Assembly (NCBI GenBank): GCA_958420075.1
Contig: CATZIM010000020.1
Coordinates: 1-14,292, forward strand
Reading direction: 5' to 3'
DNA length: 14,292 bases
Origin: an uncultured Clostridia bacterium
GTDB lineage: Bacteria > Bacillota > Clostridia > Lachnospirales > Anaerotignaceae
In this document: piece after piece, positions 1 through 7,001 of the stretch
How positions within the stretch are numbered: position 1 is the stretch's first letter
Layout of the letters: each line of letters starts with the position of its first letter
Translations under genes and position numbers: made by a program
Notes under the pieces: model-generated
What the model was told of the DNA's origin: nothing
Seen by the model: the letters and a program-made list of their open reading frames with translations, nothing else
The model's database searches: none

Positions 1-1
1 C

Positions 2-742
2 CTGGGCGAAATGCGCGCTTCCACCAACCCTCTGGCATACTGCGAAGGCGGTTTCTACGGCGGTCATCTGGGCATCCACGACAAAATCAAACCTTTGCTG
101 AAGGCTGCTACTGCTTCTTTCGGCATCACTGCTCTGAACGAGCTGCAGGAGCTCTATAACGGCAAATCTCTGGTGGAAGACGGTCAGTTTGCCATCGACA
201 CATTGCAGCACATCAACGATAAAGTAGCGGAATTCAAGAAAGCCGACGGCAATCTGTATGCTATTTACGGCACTCCTGCAGAAAGCCTCTGCGGCCTGCA
301 GGTAACACAGTTCCGCAAAAAATACGGCGTAGTGGAAAATGTATCCGACCGTCCTTACGTAAGCAACTCTTTCCACTGCCATGTAACAGAAGACATTTCC
401 CCTATCCAGAAACAAGATTTGGAAAAACGTTTCTGGGATCTGTCCAACGGCGGCAAGATTCAGTATGTAAAATACCCCATCGACTACAATTTGGACGCGA
501 TCCGCACACTGGTGCGCCGTGCCATGAAGATGGGCTTCTATGAAGGGGTAAACCTTTCTCTGGCATACTGCGACGACTGCGGCCATCAGGAACTGGAAAT
601 GGATGTATGCCCGAAATGCGGCAGCAAAAACCTGACAAAAATCGAAAGAATGAATGGATATCTGTCTTACTCCCGTGTCAAAGGCGATACTCGTCTGAAT
701 GAAGCAAAAATGGCAGAAATCGCAGAAAGGAAGAGTATGTAA
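2..742 (+). CDS. nrdD: Anaerobic (class III) ribonucleoside-triphosphate reductase, C-terminal part
   Basis: This is the 3' end of a gene that begins before the window; about 246 residues are visible of a protein usually near 700. NrdD reduces ribonucleoside triphosphates to deoxyribonucleotides in the cytoplasm, using an oxygen-sensitive glycyl radical. Numbering from the Met codon at 11, a TPAES segment lies at 88-92. A zinc-binding pair CDDC (187-190) and CPKC (200-203) follows, then the glycyl-radical loop RMNGYL with the radical glycine at 216. This order of four cysteines and then the Gly loop is the standard NrdD C-terminus. The residue before the glycine is Asn, where the E. coli-type motif has Cys (CGYL). 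The stop codon overlaps the nrdG start by one base (TAATG), so the two are translationally coupled. Identity is secure; only the start is missing. Confidence 0.97.
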   Translation: MGEMRASTNPLAYCEGGFYGGHLGIHDKIKPLLKAATASFGITALNELQELYNGKSLVEDGQFAIDTLQHINDKVAEFKKADGNLYAIYGTPAESLCGLQVTQFRKKYGVVENVSDRPYVSNSFHCHVTEDISPIQKQDLEKRFWDLSNGGKIQYVKYPIDYNLDAIRTLVRRAMKMGFYEGVNLSLAYCDDCGHQELEMDVCPKCGSKNLTKIERMNGYLSYSRVKGDTRLNEAKMAEIAERKSM

Positions 743-1236
743 TGCGTTACCACAACATCACAAAAGACGATATGCTCAACGGCGAAGGGCTGCGAGTGGT
801 TTTGTGGGTGGCAGGATGCTCCCACGGCTGCAAAAACTGCCAGAACCCTATCACCTGGGACCCCAACGGCGGTCTGCCCTTTGATGAGGCTGCCAAAGCA
901 GAAATTTTTGCAGAACTGGAAAAAGACTACATCAGCGGCATCACATTCAGCGGCGGCGACCCCTTATACATGGGCAACCGGGAAGATGTGACAGCACTGG
1001 CAAAAGAAATCAAAGAAGCCTTTCCAGACAAAAAAACTTGGCTCTACACAGGCTATCTTTGGGAAGAAGTCAGCGCTCTGCCCATTATGGCATATCTGGA
1101 CGTTATCGTAGACGGACGTTTTGTGGAAGAACTGAAAGACCCTCAGCTCCACTGGAAAGGCAGCTTTAACCAGAGGATCATCGACGTACAGAAATCCCTG
1201 GAAAAAGGCACCATGTACCTTTACCACGCGGAATAA
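742..1236 (+). CDS. nrdG: Anaerobic ribonucleotide reductase activating protein (radical SAM)
   Basis: NrdG is the radical-SAM activase that generates the glycyl radical on NrdD. The 164-residue protein has the cluster-binding CxxxCxxC as C26-SHG-C30-KN-C33, inside the family context of an N-terminal NGEG segment (13-16) and WVAGC. The SAM-binding GGD motif sits in TFSGGDPL (residues 68-75). The length is normal for NrdG, which is little more than the minimal radical-SAM core. The ATG overlaps the nrdD stop codon by one base, and the GAAAGGAAG just upstream, inside nrdD, serves as ribosome binding site. The gene is followed after 24 bases by the dUTPase gene, so both probably share one transcript. 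Confidence 0.96.
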   Translation: MRYHNITKDDMLNGEGLRVVLWVAGCSHGCKNCQNPITWDPNGGLPFDEAAKAEIFAELEKDYISGITFSGGDPLYMGNREDVTALAKEIKEAFPDKKTWLYTGYLWEEVSALPIMAYLDVIVDGRFVEELKDPQLHWKGSFNQRIIDVQKSLEKGTMYLYHAE

Positions 1237-1260
1237 AGCAATACAGAAAGGAAGAAATCA

Positions 1261-1695
1261 ATGGTTTCCATCAGAATCAAATATCTCAGCGACAAAATCG
1301 AAAAACTGCGCTACATCGACGGCAAATCCGACTGGATTGACCTGCGGGCAGCAGAAAGAGTGGAACTGAAGGCAGGCGAATTCCGCCTGATCCCTCTGGG
1401 CATCGCCATGGAGCTGCCTAAGGGCTATGAAGCACATATCGTACCCAGAAGCTCTACTTTCAAGAACTTCGGCGTTATCCAGACCAATCACTGCGGCATT
1501 GTGGACGAAAGCTACTGCGGCGATAACGACCAGTGGTTCTTCCCCGCTCTGGCTATGCGCGACACCGTCATTGATGTAAACGACCGTATCTGTCAGTTCC
1601 GTATTTTTGAGCACCAGCCCGCTATTTCTTTTGACGAAGCAGAAACACTGGGCAACGACGACCGTGGCGGCATCGGCTCCACTGGCAAGAATTGA
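1261..1695 (+). CDS. dut: Trimeric-type dUTP diphosphatase (dUTPase)
   Basis: The enzyme should hydrolyse dUTP to dUMP and pyrophosphate, keeping uracil out of DNA and feeding dTMP synthesis. All five motifs of the trimeric dUTPase family are present in order in 144 residues: motif 1 WIDLRA (25-30), motif 2 PRSST (62-66), motif 3 GIVDESYCG (79-87, with Asp82 and Tyr85 as expected catalytic and uracil-binding residues), motif 4 RICQF (109-113), and motif 5 RGGIGSTG (135-142). Two positions are unusual. Motif 1 has Trp-Ile where AG(Y/F) is common, and motif 5 lacks the usual aromatic residue in GFGSTG, with Ile there instead. A ribosome site AGAAAGGAAG precedes the ATG. Its place behind nrdDG supports dUTPase over the related dCTP deaminase. 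Confidence 0.9.
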   Translation: MVSIRIKYLSDKIEKLRYIDGKSDWIDLRAAERVELKAGEFRLIPLGIAMELPKGYEAHIVPRSSTFKNFGVIQTNHCGIVDESYCGDNDQWFFPALAMRDTVIDVNDRICQFRIFEHQPAISFDEAETLGNDDRGGIGSTGKN

Positions 1696-1704
1696 GGCGA
1701 TAAT

Positions 1705-2187
1705 ATGACAGACCTGACTTTTCGGTTTGCAGAGCGGAAAGATATCCCCCTGATTCTGCGGTTTATCAAAGAACTGGCGGATTATGAAGGACTTCTTTCT
1801 GAAGTAGTTGCAACGGAAGAAATTCTGGAAACCTGGATTTTTGATAAAGAAAAAGCAGAAGTGCTGCTGGCTGTGGATAAGTCCGGCGAAGAAATTGGCT
1901 TCGCACTGTTTTTCCACAACTTCTCCACATTTCTGGGGAGAGCCGGCATTTATCTGGAAGATTTATATGTATCCCCTGTCCATCGTGGCAAGGGCTACGG
2001 CAAAGCCATTTTGCAGAAACTGGCGCAGATTGCTGTGGAACGGGGCTGCGGCAGACTGGAATGGTGGTGTCTGGATACCAACACCCCTTCCATCGGGTTT
2101 TATCTCTCCTTAGGGGCGGAACCCATGTCCGACTGGACGGTGTACCGTCTGGCAGGAGATACTCTGAAAAATATGGCAGAAAATTAA
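1705..2187 (+). CDS. GNAT family N-acetyltransferase, spermidine/diamine acetyltransferase-like
   Basis: This 160-residue protein is a single GNAT domain that should move an acetyl group from acetyl-CoA to an amine. The acetyl-CoA pyrophosphate loop is the R-x-x-G-x-G type motif RGKGYG (94-99), preceded by the strand IYLEDLYVSP (82-91). A late FYxxLGA (132-138) carries Tyr133, in the place of the general-acid tyrosine of spermidine/spermine acetyltransferases. The LEDLYV...GKGYG...EWW layout resembles the SSAT/thialysine acetyltransferase branch, but the substrate cannot be read from sequence. It begins nine bases after the dUTPase stop with a weak GAGG ribosome site overlapping that stop, so it is the last gene of the nrdDG-dut transcript. 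A functional tie to nucleotide metabolism is not evident. Confidence 0.88.
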   Translation: MTDLTFRFAERKDIPLILRFIKELADYEGLLSEVVATEEILETWIFDKEKAEVLLAVDKSGEEIGFALFFHNFSTFLGRAGIYLEDLYVSPVHRGKGYGKAILQKLAQIAVERGCGRLEWWCLDTNTPSIGFYLSLGAEPMSDWTVYRLAGDTLKNMAEN

Positions 2188-2192
2188 GCACA

Positions 2193-2239
2193 AAAAAGCA
2201 GAAAATTCCTCTAATGGAAATTTTCTGCTTTTCTTTTTT
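2193..2239. terminator. Bidirectional intrinsic terminator between convergent genes
   Basis: A stem of GCAGAAAAT with its complement ATTTTCTGC (inner CC/GG pairs, a one-base bulge, loop around TCTAAT) is flanked by a run of A on the left and TTTTCTTTTTT on the right. It can therefore end transcription in both directions. It lies between the end of the GNAT gene (+) and the stop codon of the DUF1648 gene (-). Confidence 0.85.
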
Positions 2240-2702
2240 ACTTCAAACGTATAAGCCGCACCAGAAAAAACGCCAATGACCCTAAGGTTACCAGCAGGAA
2301 CAGCGGCAAAAACTGGGGCGGCAGATTTCCGCCAAAGGCCGACTGAAACACCAGATAGGAAAACAGCACCGCAATGATGAGCTTCAGTGTACCCAGCATA
2401 TTCTTCAGTGTGCGATACACGCTCTCCTGATTTTTGGGTGTAACCTGTACCCCTGTATTCCAAATCTGCGGAAAATGCTCCACTACAGACAGGGCAAGGA
2501 ACATAACCCAGCCCACTGCCATGAGCACCCACAGAGAGCCTTTGCCTGCCATACGGTCTACATGCCCTCTGAAGTCATAATGCACTGGAATGTGCACTGC
2601 AATCTGCTTCCAGACCGTCAGCAGCCATGCGGTGGTTCCACCCAAAGAACACACGCCTATGACATTGACCAATATATCATATGGACTTCTCGGAATTTTC
2701 AT
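2238..2702 (-). CDS. DUF1648 domain membrane protein
   Basis: The function is unknown. The 154-residue protein has a hydrophobic N-terminal helix (about 10-30), followed by the phrase HIPVHYDFRGHVD (37-49). That is the hallmark of DUF1648: proline-histidine, then a short segment ending in G-x-x-D right after the first membrane span. Three more hydrophobic stretches follow at about 57-75, 103-121 and 130-149, so four spans are likely, with a basic C-terminus (RLIRLK). DUF1648 occurs in small integral membrane proteins, including SdpI-like immunity proteins of Bacillus. This protein lacks the longer architecture of SdpI, so I do not assign immunity. The ATG follows a purine-rich GGGGGAG site. 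It stands alone with its own promoter and terminator. Confidence 0.8.
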   Translation of the reverse strand: MKIPRSPYDILVNVIGVCSLGGTTAWLLTVWKQIAVHIPVHYDFRGHVDRMAGKGSLWVLMAVGWVMFLALSVVEHFPQIWNTGVQVTPKNQESVYRTLKNMLGTLKLIIAVLFSYLVFQSAFGGNLPPQFLPLFLLVTLGSLAFFLVRLIRLK

Positions 2703-2740
2703 AATACTCCCCCATCCATTGCAAAATTCTGGTTTTGTCT

Positions 2741-2769
2741 ATGATACCACATTCTTGCTCAATCCGCAA
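2741..2769 (-). promoter_or_regulatory. Putative promoter of the DUF1648 gene
   Basis: On the - strand TTGCGG (2764-2769) and TATCAT (2741-2746) are separated by 17 bases and lie about 40 bases upstream of the DUF1648 start codon. The hexamers are imperfect but the spacing is ideal. Confidence 0.5.
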
Positions 2770-2810
2770 AAAAAAGAAGAAGCAAGAGGCGCTTCACCAG
2801 AAAAGAAAGA

Positions 2811-2850
2811 AAGCCGAAACCCTGATATACAAAGGATTTCGGCTTTTCTA
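2811..2850 (-). terminator. Intrinsic terminator after metQ
   Basis: An inverted repeat AGCCGAAA/TTTCGGCT with inner GG/CC pairs and one mismatch is followed on the - strand by a T-rich stretch. It lies about 75 bases past the metQ stop and before the DUF1648 promoter, so it should close the metNIQ transcript. The + strand side is also T-rich. Confidence 0.75.
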
Positions 2851-2924
2851 TTTTGATTGATGTTTTTATCTTGTGTACCTAAGGAAACCGTCTTTCATGT
2901 TTCTTTCTTTTGCAAAATTTGTTT

Positions 2925-3782
2925 TTATTCAGCTGCTACTTCAAATACAGGTGCTACAGCGCCTTCGAATGTTTCGTTGATGTAGTCAGCGATTTCCTGA
3001 GAGTTCAGAACTTCCATCAGTGTCTGCAGTTCAGGTCTTGTTTCGTCGCCATTGCGAACTGCTACAACGTTCTGGTATGTTTCTGCTGCCAGAGAGTCAG
3101 CTTCTTCGATTGCCAGTGCGTCAGAGATGCTCAGACCGCCGCTCAGTGCATAGTTACCGTTGATAACAGCGATATCCAGAGAGCTCAGGGACAGAGGCAG
3201 CTGCGCAGCTTCCATTTCAACGATTTCCAGGTTATGAGGGTTTTCTACGATATCCAGTTTTGTTGCTGCTACGCCAGCGTCTTCTTTCAGTGTGATCAGG
3301 CCGTTAGATTCCAGCAGCAGCAGTGCTCTTGCTTCGTTTGTTGCGTCATTGGGTACACCTACTTTTGCGCCGTCAGGCAGAGATGCCAGATCGCTGGAGT
3401 TGCCTGCGAAAATGCCCATGGGTTCATAGTGAACAGCGCCCAGAGCTACCAGATCCATGTCGTTGTCAGCGTTGAACTGATCCAGGTAAGGCTGATGCTG
3501 GAAGTAGTTTGCATCCAGGTCGCCTGTGTTCAGTGCCAGGTTCGGCTGCACATAGTCTGTAAATTCTACGATTTCCAGTGTAACGCCTTTTTCTGCCAGC
3601 AGAGGCTGTGCAGCTTTCAGGATTTCCGCATGAGGGGAAGGAGAAGCGCCAACTTTGATGGTTGTGCCTTCTGCTGTTGTGGTTGTAGCTTCGTCTGTTG
3701 TTTCATTTGTTGTTGTGCTGCCGCAGCCTACAGCGCCGAATGCCAAAGCTGCTGTCAATAAAATACCGATAAACTTTTTCAT
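2925..3782 (-). CDS. metQ: Methionine ABC transporter substrate-binding lipoprotein
   Basis: This NlpA/MetQ-family protein binds methionine outside the membrane and delivers it to MetI. The 285 residues start with a lipoprotein signal (MKKFIGILL...) ending in the lipobox AVGC, so Cys20 is the expected lipidated residue. A threonine-rich linker covers about 22-41. The binding domain begins with KVGASPSPHAEIL (43-55), typical of the family. It contains YFQHQPYL (93-100), whose aromatic and histidine residues form the methionine pocket in known MetQ structures, and later a VPND-x-TNEARAL segment and INGNYAL. An AAGGAGGAAC ribosome site precedes the ATG. It is last in the order metN-metI-metQ, 66 bases after metI, with no terminator between. 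The ligand could be another amino acid, but the T-box evidence favours methionine. Confidence 0.95.
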   Translation of the reverse strand: MKKFIGILLTAALAFGAVGCGSTTTNETTDEATTTTAEGTTIKVGASPSPHAEILKAAQPLLAEKGVTLEIVEFTDYVQPNLALNTGDLDANYFQHQPYLDQFNADNDMDLVALGAVHYEPMGIFAGNSSDLASLPDGAKVGVPNDATNEARALLLLESNGLITLKEDAGVAATKLDIVENPHNLEIVEMEAAQLPLSLSSLDIAVINGNYALSGGLSISDALAIEEADSLAAETYQNVVAVRNGDETRPELQTLMEVLNSQEIADYINETFEGAVAPVFEVAAE

Positions 3783-3848
3783 AATACATGTTCCTCCTTA
3801 AAATTTGAATAGCATTTGTTTTCTTTTTTTATGTGTACTCTTAACGAG

Positions 3849-4508
3849 TTACAGCCGTTTGTCTGTGCCTTTTGCGATGCGCAGGCCAACTTCCTGCAAT
3901 ACCTGTACGATGACTACCAGCAGAACTACCATGACTAACATGATATCTCTCTGGCTGCGGTAGTAACCATAGTTGATGGCTACAGCACCCAGACCGCCGC
4001 CGCCGCAGAAACCTGCCATTGCGGAGTAGCCCAGGATGGTTGTCATGGCGATGGCGCTGCCGATCAAAAGAGAAGGTTTTGCTTCGGGCAGCAGTACCTT
4101 TGTCATGATTTCAAAGGGAGAAGCCCCCATGGACTGTGCCGCTTCCACAACCCCTTTATCCACTTCCTTCAGGGAAGATTCCACCAGTCTGGCAATGAAG
4201 GGAGCCGCTGCTACTACCAGTACCACAACAGTTGCCTTTGCACCGATAACAGTGCCTACAACTGCCTGTGTGATAGGCATCATCGCTACCAGCAGAATCA
4301 GGAAAGGAATGGAACGCAGGATGTTGATGATGATCCCCAGCACCTGATTGAACAGGGGTGCCGGTGCGATACCGTCCTTATCTGTTGCCACCAGAATCAA
4401 GCCCAAAGGCAATCCGATGACATATGCAAAAAATGAGGAAATAATGGTCATATAAATACTTTCCCAGAAGGCTACGCCTACTAAAGAAATCATTTCTGAA
4501 TTAAACAT
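3849..4508 (-). CDS. metI: Methionine ABC transporter permease
   Basis: MetI is the membrane channel of the MetNIQ importer, acting as a dimer with two MetN subunits. The 219-residue protein has about five hydrophobic spans. The cytoplasmic EAA coupling loop reads EAAQSMGASPFEIMTKVLLP, followed by AKPSLL, which contacts MetN. The stretch GYSAMAGFCGGGGLG in the next span is characteristic of MetI. Its ATG lies inside the end of metN (8-base overlap) with GAGGAGGTAGAGT as ribosome binding site, so the two are translationally coupled. The length is normal for the family. Confidence 0.95.
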   Translation of the reverse strand: MFNSEMISLVGVAFWESIYMTIISSFFAYVIGLPLGLILVATDKDGIAPAPLFNQVLGIIINILRSIPFLILLVAMMPITQAVVGTVIGAKATVVVLVVAAAPFIARLVESSLKEVDKGVVEAAQSMGASPFEIMTKVLLPEAKPSLLIGSAIAMTTILGYSAMAGFCGGGGLGAVAINYGYYRSQRDIMLVMVVLLVVIVQVLQEVGLRIAKGTDKRL

Positions 4509-5520
4509 ACTCTACCTCCTCAACTTCTACGCCCTGATCTTTCAAATACTGAATCATTTTTTTCCGCAGGGCTTCTTCTTCGGGGAACTGCAGAATCATC
4601 TGACCAAAAACTTCCCCATCAATATTTCTGGTGTTGCCGGCAAGGATATTTGCCACACCGTTACAATCAATCATCATACGTCCCAGTACAGGTTCATTGG
4701 AAATACCGCCTTTGAATACCACACGATAGCAGTAAGGCAATTTCCCTGCATAGGCTTCTCGGTTAGAACCTTCGTGGAATACCAGTTCCTGACCGATCTG
4801 TGTTTTGGGAGCACGGAAGATTTCCTGTACGCTGCCCATCTCTGCGATCTTACCTTCACTGATAATAGCAACTCTGTTGCAGATTTCCTGAATAACTTTC
4901 ATTTCGTGGGTAATCACCACGATGGTGATGCCCAGACGTTTGTTGATGTCTTTCAGAAGTTCCAGAACCCCGGCTGTTGTGTTAGGGTCCAGGGCGCTTG
5001 TGGCTTCGTCACAAAGCAGGATTTTCGGATTTGTGGCCAACGCTCTTGCAATGGCAACCCTCTGTTTCTGACCGCCAGAAAGCTGGGAAGGATAAGATTC
5101 CATTCTGTCACCCAGACCAACCAGTTCCAGCAATTCTTTTGCCTTTTCTCTGGCTTCTGCCTTTTTCACACCAGCGATTTCCATGGGGAAACATACATTT
5201 TCCATGGCTGTCCGCTGCATGAGCAGATGGAACTGCTGGAAAATCATACCCATGGAACGGCGTGCCTGTCTCAAATCCTTTTCGGAAAGGCAGGTCAATT
5301 CCTGACCATCCAGAAATACCTGACCTTCTGTAGGACGTTCCAGCAGGTTGATGCACCGTACCAGTGTACTCTTGCCGGCGCCGCTCAGACCGATGATGCC
5401 GAAAATCTCGCCTTTTTCAATATCCAAATCAATGCCGTGAAGCACTTCCAGCGTTCCTTTTTTCTGGGGAAACGCTTTGGTGATTCCTTTGAGCCGAATC
5501 ATGATTTCTTTCTGCTCCAT
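4501..5520 (-). CDS. metN: Methionine ABC transporter ATP-binding protein with NIL domain
   Basis: MetN hydrolyses ATP to drive methionine import. The protein is 339 residues long from the chosen start MEQKEIMIRL. It shows Walker A GLSGAGKST (44-52), Q-loop Gln95, signature LSGGQ (147-151), Walker B ILLCDEAT (167-174) and switch His205. The C-terminal 80 or so residues form the NIL domain, which in E. coli MetN binds methionine and inhibits transport when the cell is full. The reading frame stays open 26 codons further upstream, but that part would encode the T-box terminator. The start at 5520 has a GGAGAG ribosome site and the correct family N-terminus. It is the first gene of the metNIQ operon and lies directly behind the T-box leader. 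Confidence 0.96.
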   Translation of the reverse strand: MEQKEIMIRLKGITKAFPQKKGTLEVLHGIDLDIEKGEIFGIIGLSGAGKSTLVRCINLLERPTEGQVFLDGQELTCLSEKDLRQARRSMGMIFQQFHLLMQRTAMENVCFPMEIAGVKKAEAREKAKELLELVGLGDRMESYPSQLSGGQKQRVAIARALATNPKILLCDEATSALDPNTTAGVLELLKDINKRLGITIVVITHEMKVIQEICNRVAIISEGKIAEMGSVQEIFRAPKTQIGQELVFHEGSNREAYAGKLPYCYRVVFKGGISNEPVLGRMMIDCNGVANILAGNTRNIDGEVFGQMILQFPEEEALRKKMIQYLKDQGVEVEEVEYV

Positions 5521-5551
5521 TTTCCTCTCTCCTTCTTTCCTGACGGATTCA

Positions 5552-5595
5552 TAAAAAAAACTCCCGTCCCTGACTTGTTTGTCAAGGGACGAGAG
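5552..5595 (-). terminator. T-box regulatory terminator
   Basis: On the - strand CTCTCGTCCCTTGAC pairs with GTCAGGGACGGGAG (one bulge, one G-U pair) around a short loop, followed by eight T residues. Its 5' arm contains CGTCCCT, the same bases the T-box needs for the antiterminator, so the two structures exclude each other. It ends about 32 bases before the metN start. Confidence 0.92.
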
Positions 5596-5846
5596 CATAG
5601 CTTCGTGTTACCACCCTAATTTATCATCACCTCACGATGATGACCTTATCCGGTACGGGCAAAACTGCCGATATCGTAGTGCTGTCACGGGCACACCCGT
5701 CGCAGCCTAAAGGAATTCCTCTCGGTGCGCGGCTCCAAGACCATCTTCCATCTTTTCCGCATTTCCTCCTTCGCAGCTACCAGAGGTTCTCTGTAAAACC
5801 GTCCAAGATGTACTCTTCTTTTCTTAGCCTTTTTCTCTTTCAGTTA
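5553..5846 (-). ncRNA. T-box riboswitch leader of metNIQ, probably sensing tRNA-Met
   Basis: On the - strand the conserved T-box AGGGTGGTAACACG lies at 5604-5617. Upstream are Stem I landmarks: the AGTA specifier-loop motif (5811-5814) with flanking CATCTT that can pair with AAGATG on the return strand, AGAGA plus the distal loop GGTAGCTGCGAAG (5768-5784), and the closing GGCT/AGCC helix. A hairpin ACGGG/CCCGT (5687-5700) fits the Stem II region. The return strand reads GAAGATGG, so AUG (5742-5744) is the likely specifier; GAU one base earlier is the alternative. The acceptor-binding bulge is UGGU, which calls for discriminator base A, as in tRNA-Met; bacterial tRNA-Asp usually has G. AGGG...ACG pairs with CGTCCCT to form the antiterminator. 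Uncharged tRNA should therefore turn metNIQ on. The 5' end is inferred from the promoter. Confidence 0.92.
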
Positions 5847-5852
5847 ATCATC

Positions 5853-5880
5853 ATTATAACGCGATATTTTCCTTTGTCAA
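5853..5880 (-). promoter_or_regulatory. Promoter of the metNIQ T-box transcript
   Basis: On the - strand a perfect TTGACA (5875-5880) and a perfect TATAAT (5853-5858) are separated by 16 bases. Transcription would begin near 5846, just before Stem I of the T-box. The strength of the promoter fits control by attenuation rather than by initiation. Confidence 0.88.
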
Positions 5881-5891
5881 CCATTTTTTTG

Positions 5892-5912
5892 AAAAAAGAG
5901 AAGTTCTTTCTC
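5892..5912 (-). terminator. Weak intrinsic terminator after the LCP gene
   Basis: On the - strand GAGAA-AGAAC-TTCTC is followed by TTTTTTC. The stem is only five pairs, but it lies right after the LCP stop codon (5935) and just before the -35 box of the metNIQ promoter. Confidence 0.45.
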
Positions 5913-5934
5913 CAAAACAGAGATAAAATGCAGT

Positions 5935-6966
5935 TTATTCTACATTTTCTCCTTCGGTTCCCTCGGAAGTGCCACCGCTTTCCAGTGCAGCGATTTCTTC
6001 TTCCGTCAAACCATAGTATTCAAAGGGCACATCGTTATAAATGAATTCGTGGAGCATGTCTGCCGCCTGATCGATGTCGTAAACGTAATACCATACGCCG
6101 CCGATGGTCTGACCGGTGCTCTGGATATAGTCATTGGGGAATGCACCCTGTTCCAGTGTCAGGTTCGGGTTTGCCCCTACAGATACCAGTTCCAGAATTT
6201 CCTCATTGGTCAGGGAAGTTTCGATCATAGGCGCGAATTTGCGGATGTAGGAAGGATATTCCAGAGGGCTGATGTCTTTTGCCTTCTCAAAGAGACATTC
6301 CAGTACCTTTCTCTGACGTTCCGCACGCATGGTATCGCTGTCGATCTTACGGATGCGGGCATAGCTTACTGCCTGAGGCCCATTCAGATGCACCATGCCG
6401 CTTTCTCTCAGAGGTTCGCCTTCCAGCAGATACGCGTTGATCTGGTAGCGTTCTTCTTCTGTTACCTCCAAGTCAATACCGCCCATGGCATCAATAACAT
6501 CTGCCAGAGAGTCAAAGTTTACTGCCGCATAGTCTGTGATGTCCAGATTGAAGTTTTCGTTGATGGTCTGGATAGCAAGTTCCGCGCCGCCATAAGCATA
6601 AGCGTGGTTGATCTTTGTCTGTCCATAGCCGGGTACATTCACATAAGTATCACGGGCAATGGAAACCAGTTTGATCTTCCCTGTTTTCCCATTGACAGAA
6701 GCCACCATAATAGCATCGGAACGACCTTCGTAGTCATGGTTTCGGGAGTCCAGCCCGAACAACGCAATATTGGTGATTTTTCCGTTCTGGGAAAGACCTG
6801 CCGTTACGGACAGTTTGCTTTCATCCAATGTGGTACGATTCAGTCCGCCCAGCAAATATGCGAATACGCCATAAGCCGCCAGCATCAGGGCAATCAGTAT
6901 GGCCATAGTAATAAACAGTGTCTTGAAAAACAATCTGCGCAATCTGTTTTTTCTTCTTCTACTCAA
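5935..6966 (-). CDS. LytR-CpsA-Psr (LCP) family cell-wall ligase
   Basis: LCP proteins transfer undecaprenyl-linked polymers such as teichoic acid or capsule onto peptidoglycan on the outer face of the membrane. The 343-residue protein has an Arg/Lys-rich cytoplasmic tip, one membrane span (about 16-40) and then the LCP domain. Diagnostic residues are in FGLDSR (70-75), GRSDAIM (81-87) with its Arg-Ser-Asp, SIARDTYV (102-109) with the catalytic Arg-Asp, KINHAYAYGG (118-127), and the late YARIRK...R-E-R-Q-R-K-V stretch. The acidic Gly/Ser/Thr/Glu tail is low complexity. I chose TTG at 6966 as the start because a GGAGG lies eight bases upstream. A longer frame would start at TTG 6987 but has no ribosome site. 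No polymer-synthesis genes flank it, so the substrate is unknown. Confidence 0.92.
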   Translation of the reverse strand: MSRRRKNRLRRLFFKTLFITMAILIALMLAAYGVFAYLLGGLNRTTLDESKLSVTAGLSQNGKITNIALFGLDSRNHDYEGRSDAIMVASVNGKTGKIKLVSIARDTYVNVPGYGQTKINHAYAYGGAELAIQTINENFNLDITDYAAVNFDSLADVIDAMGGIDLEVTEEERYQINAYLLEGEPLRESGMVHLNGPQAVSYARIRKIDSDTMRAERQRKVLECLFEKAKDISPLEYPSYIRKFAPMIETSLTNEEILELVSVGANPNLTLEQGAFPNDYIQSTGQTIGGVWYYVYDIDQAADMLHEFIYNDVPFEYYGLTEEEIAALESGGTSEGTEGENVE

Positions 6967-7001
6967 ACATGCCGCCTCCGTCTGCAAAATTTTTATGTTT
7001 T

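Noticed and set aside
1258..1917. A 219-codon open frame on the - strand
   Set aside because: It is opposite the dUTPase and acetyltransferase genes, both supported by motifs, and crosses their junction.
2238..2702. SdpI-type immunity protein assignment for the DUF1648 gene
   Set aside because: The protein shares the DUF1648 segment but has no toxin or regulator gene next to it and lacks the longer SdpI layout.
2475..2856. Two + strand frames of 88-89 codons between the DUF1648 gene and metQ
   Set aside because: They lie over the DUF1648 gene start, its promoter and a terminator, and look random in composition.
3660..3720. Repeat-like Thr-rich stretch in metQ (TTTTNETTDEATTTTAEGTT)
   Set aside because: It is a normal flexible linker behind the lipidated cysteine, not a DNA repeat element.
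2910..3761. A 283-codon open frame on the + strand opposite metQ
   Set aside because: It mirrors metQ codon bias, is extremely rich in Cys, Phe and Gln, and has no recognisable motif.
5743..5745. GAU (Asp) as T-box specifier
   Set aside because: It fits right after a GAA in the specifier loop, but the UGGU bulge needs discriminator A, unlike usual tRNA-Asp, and the regulated genes are metNIQ. It is kept only as an alternative.
5637..6044. A 135-codon + strand frame across the T-box region
   Set aside because: The stretch is explained by the T-box leader, its promoter and the end of the LCP gene on the other strand.
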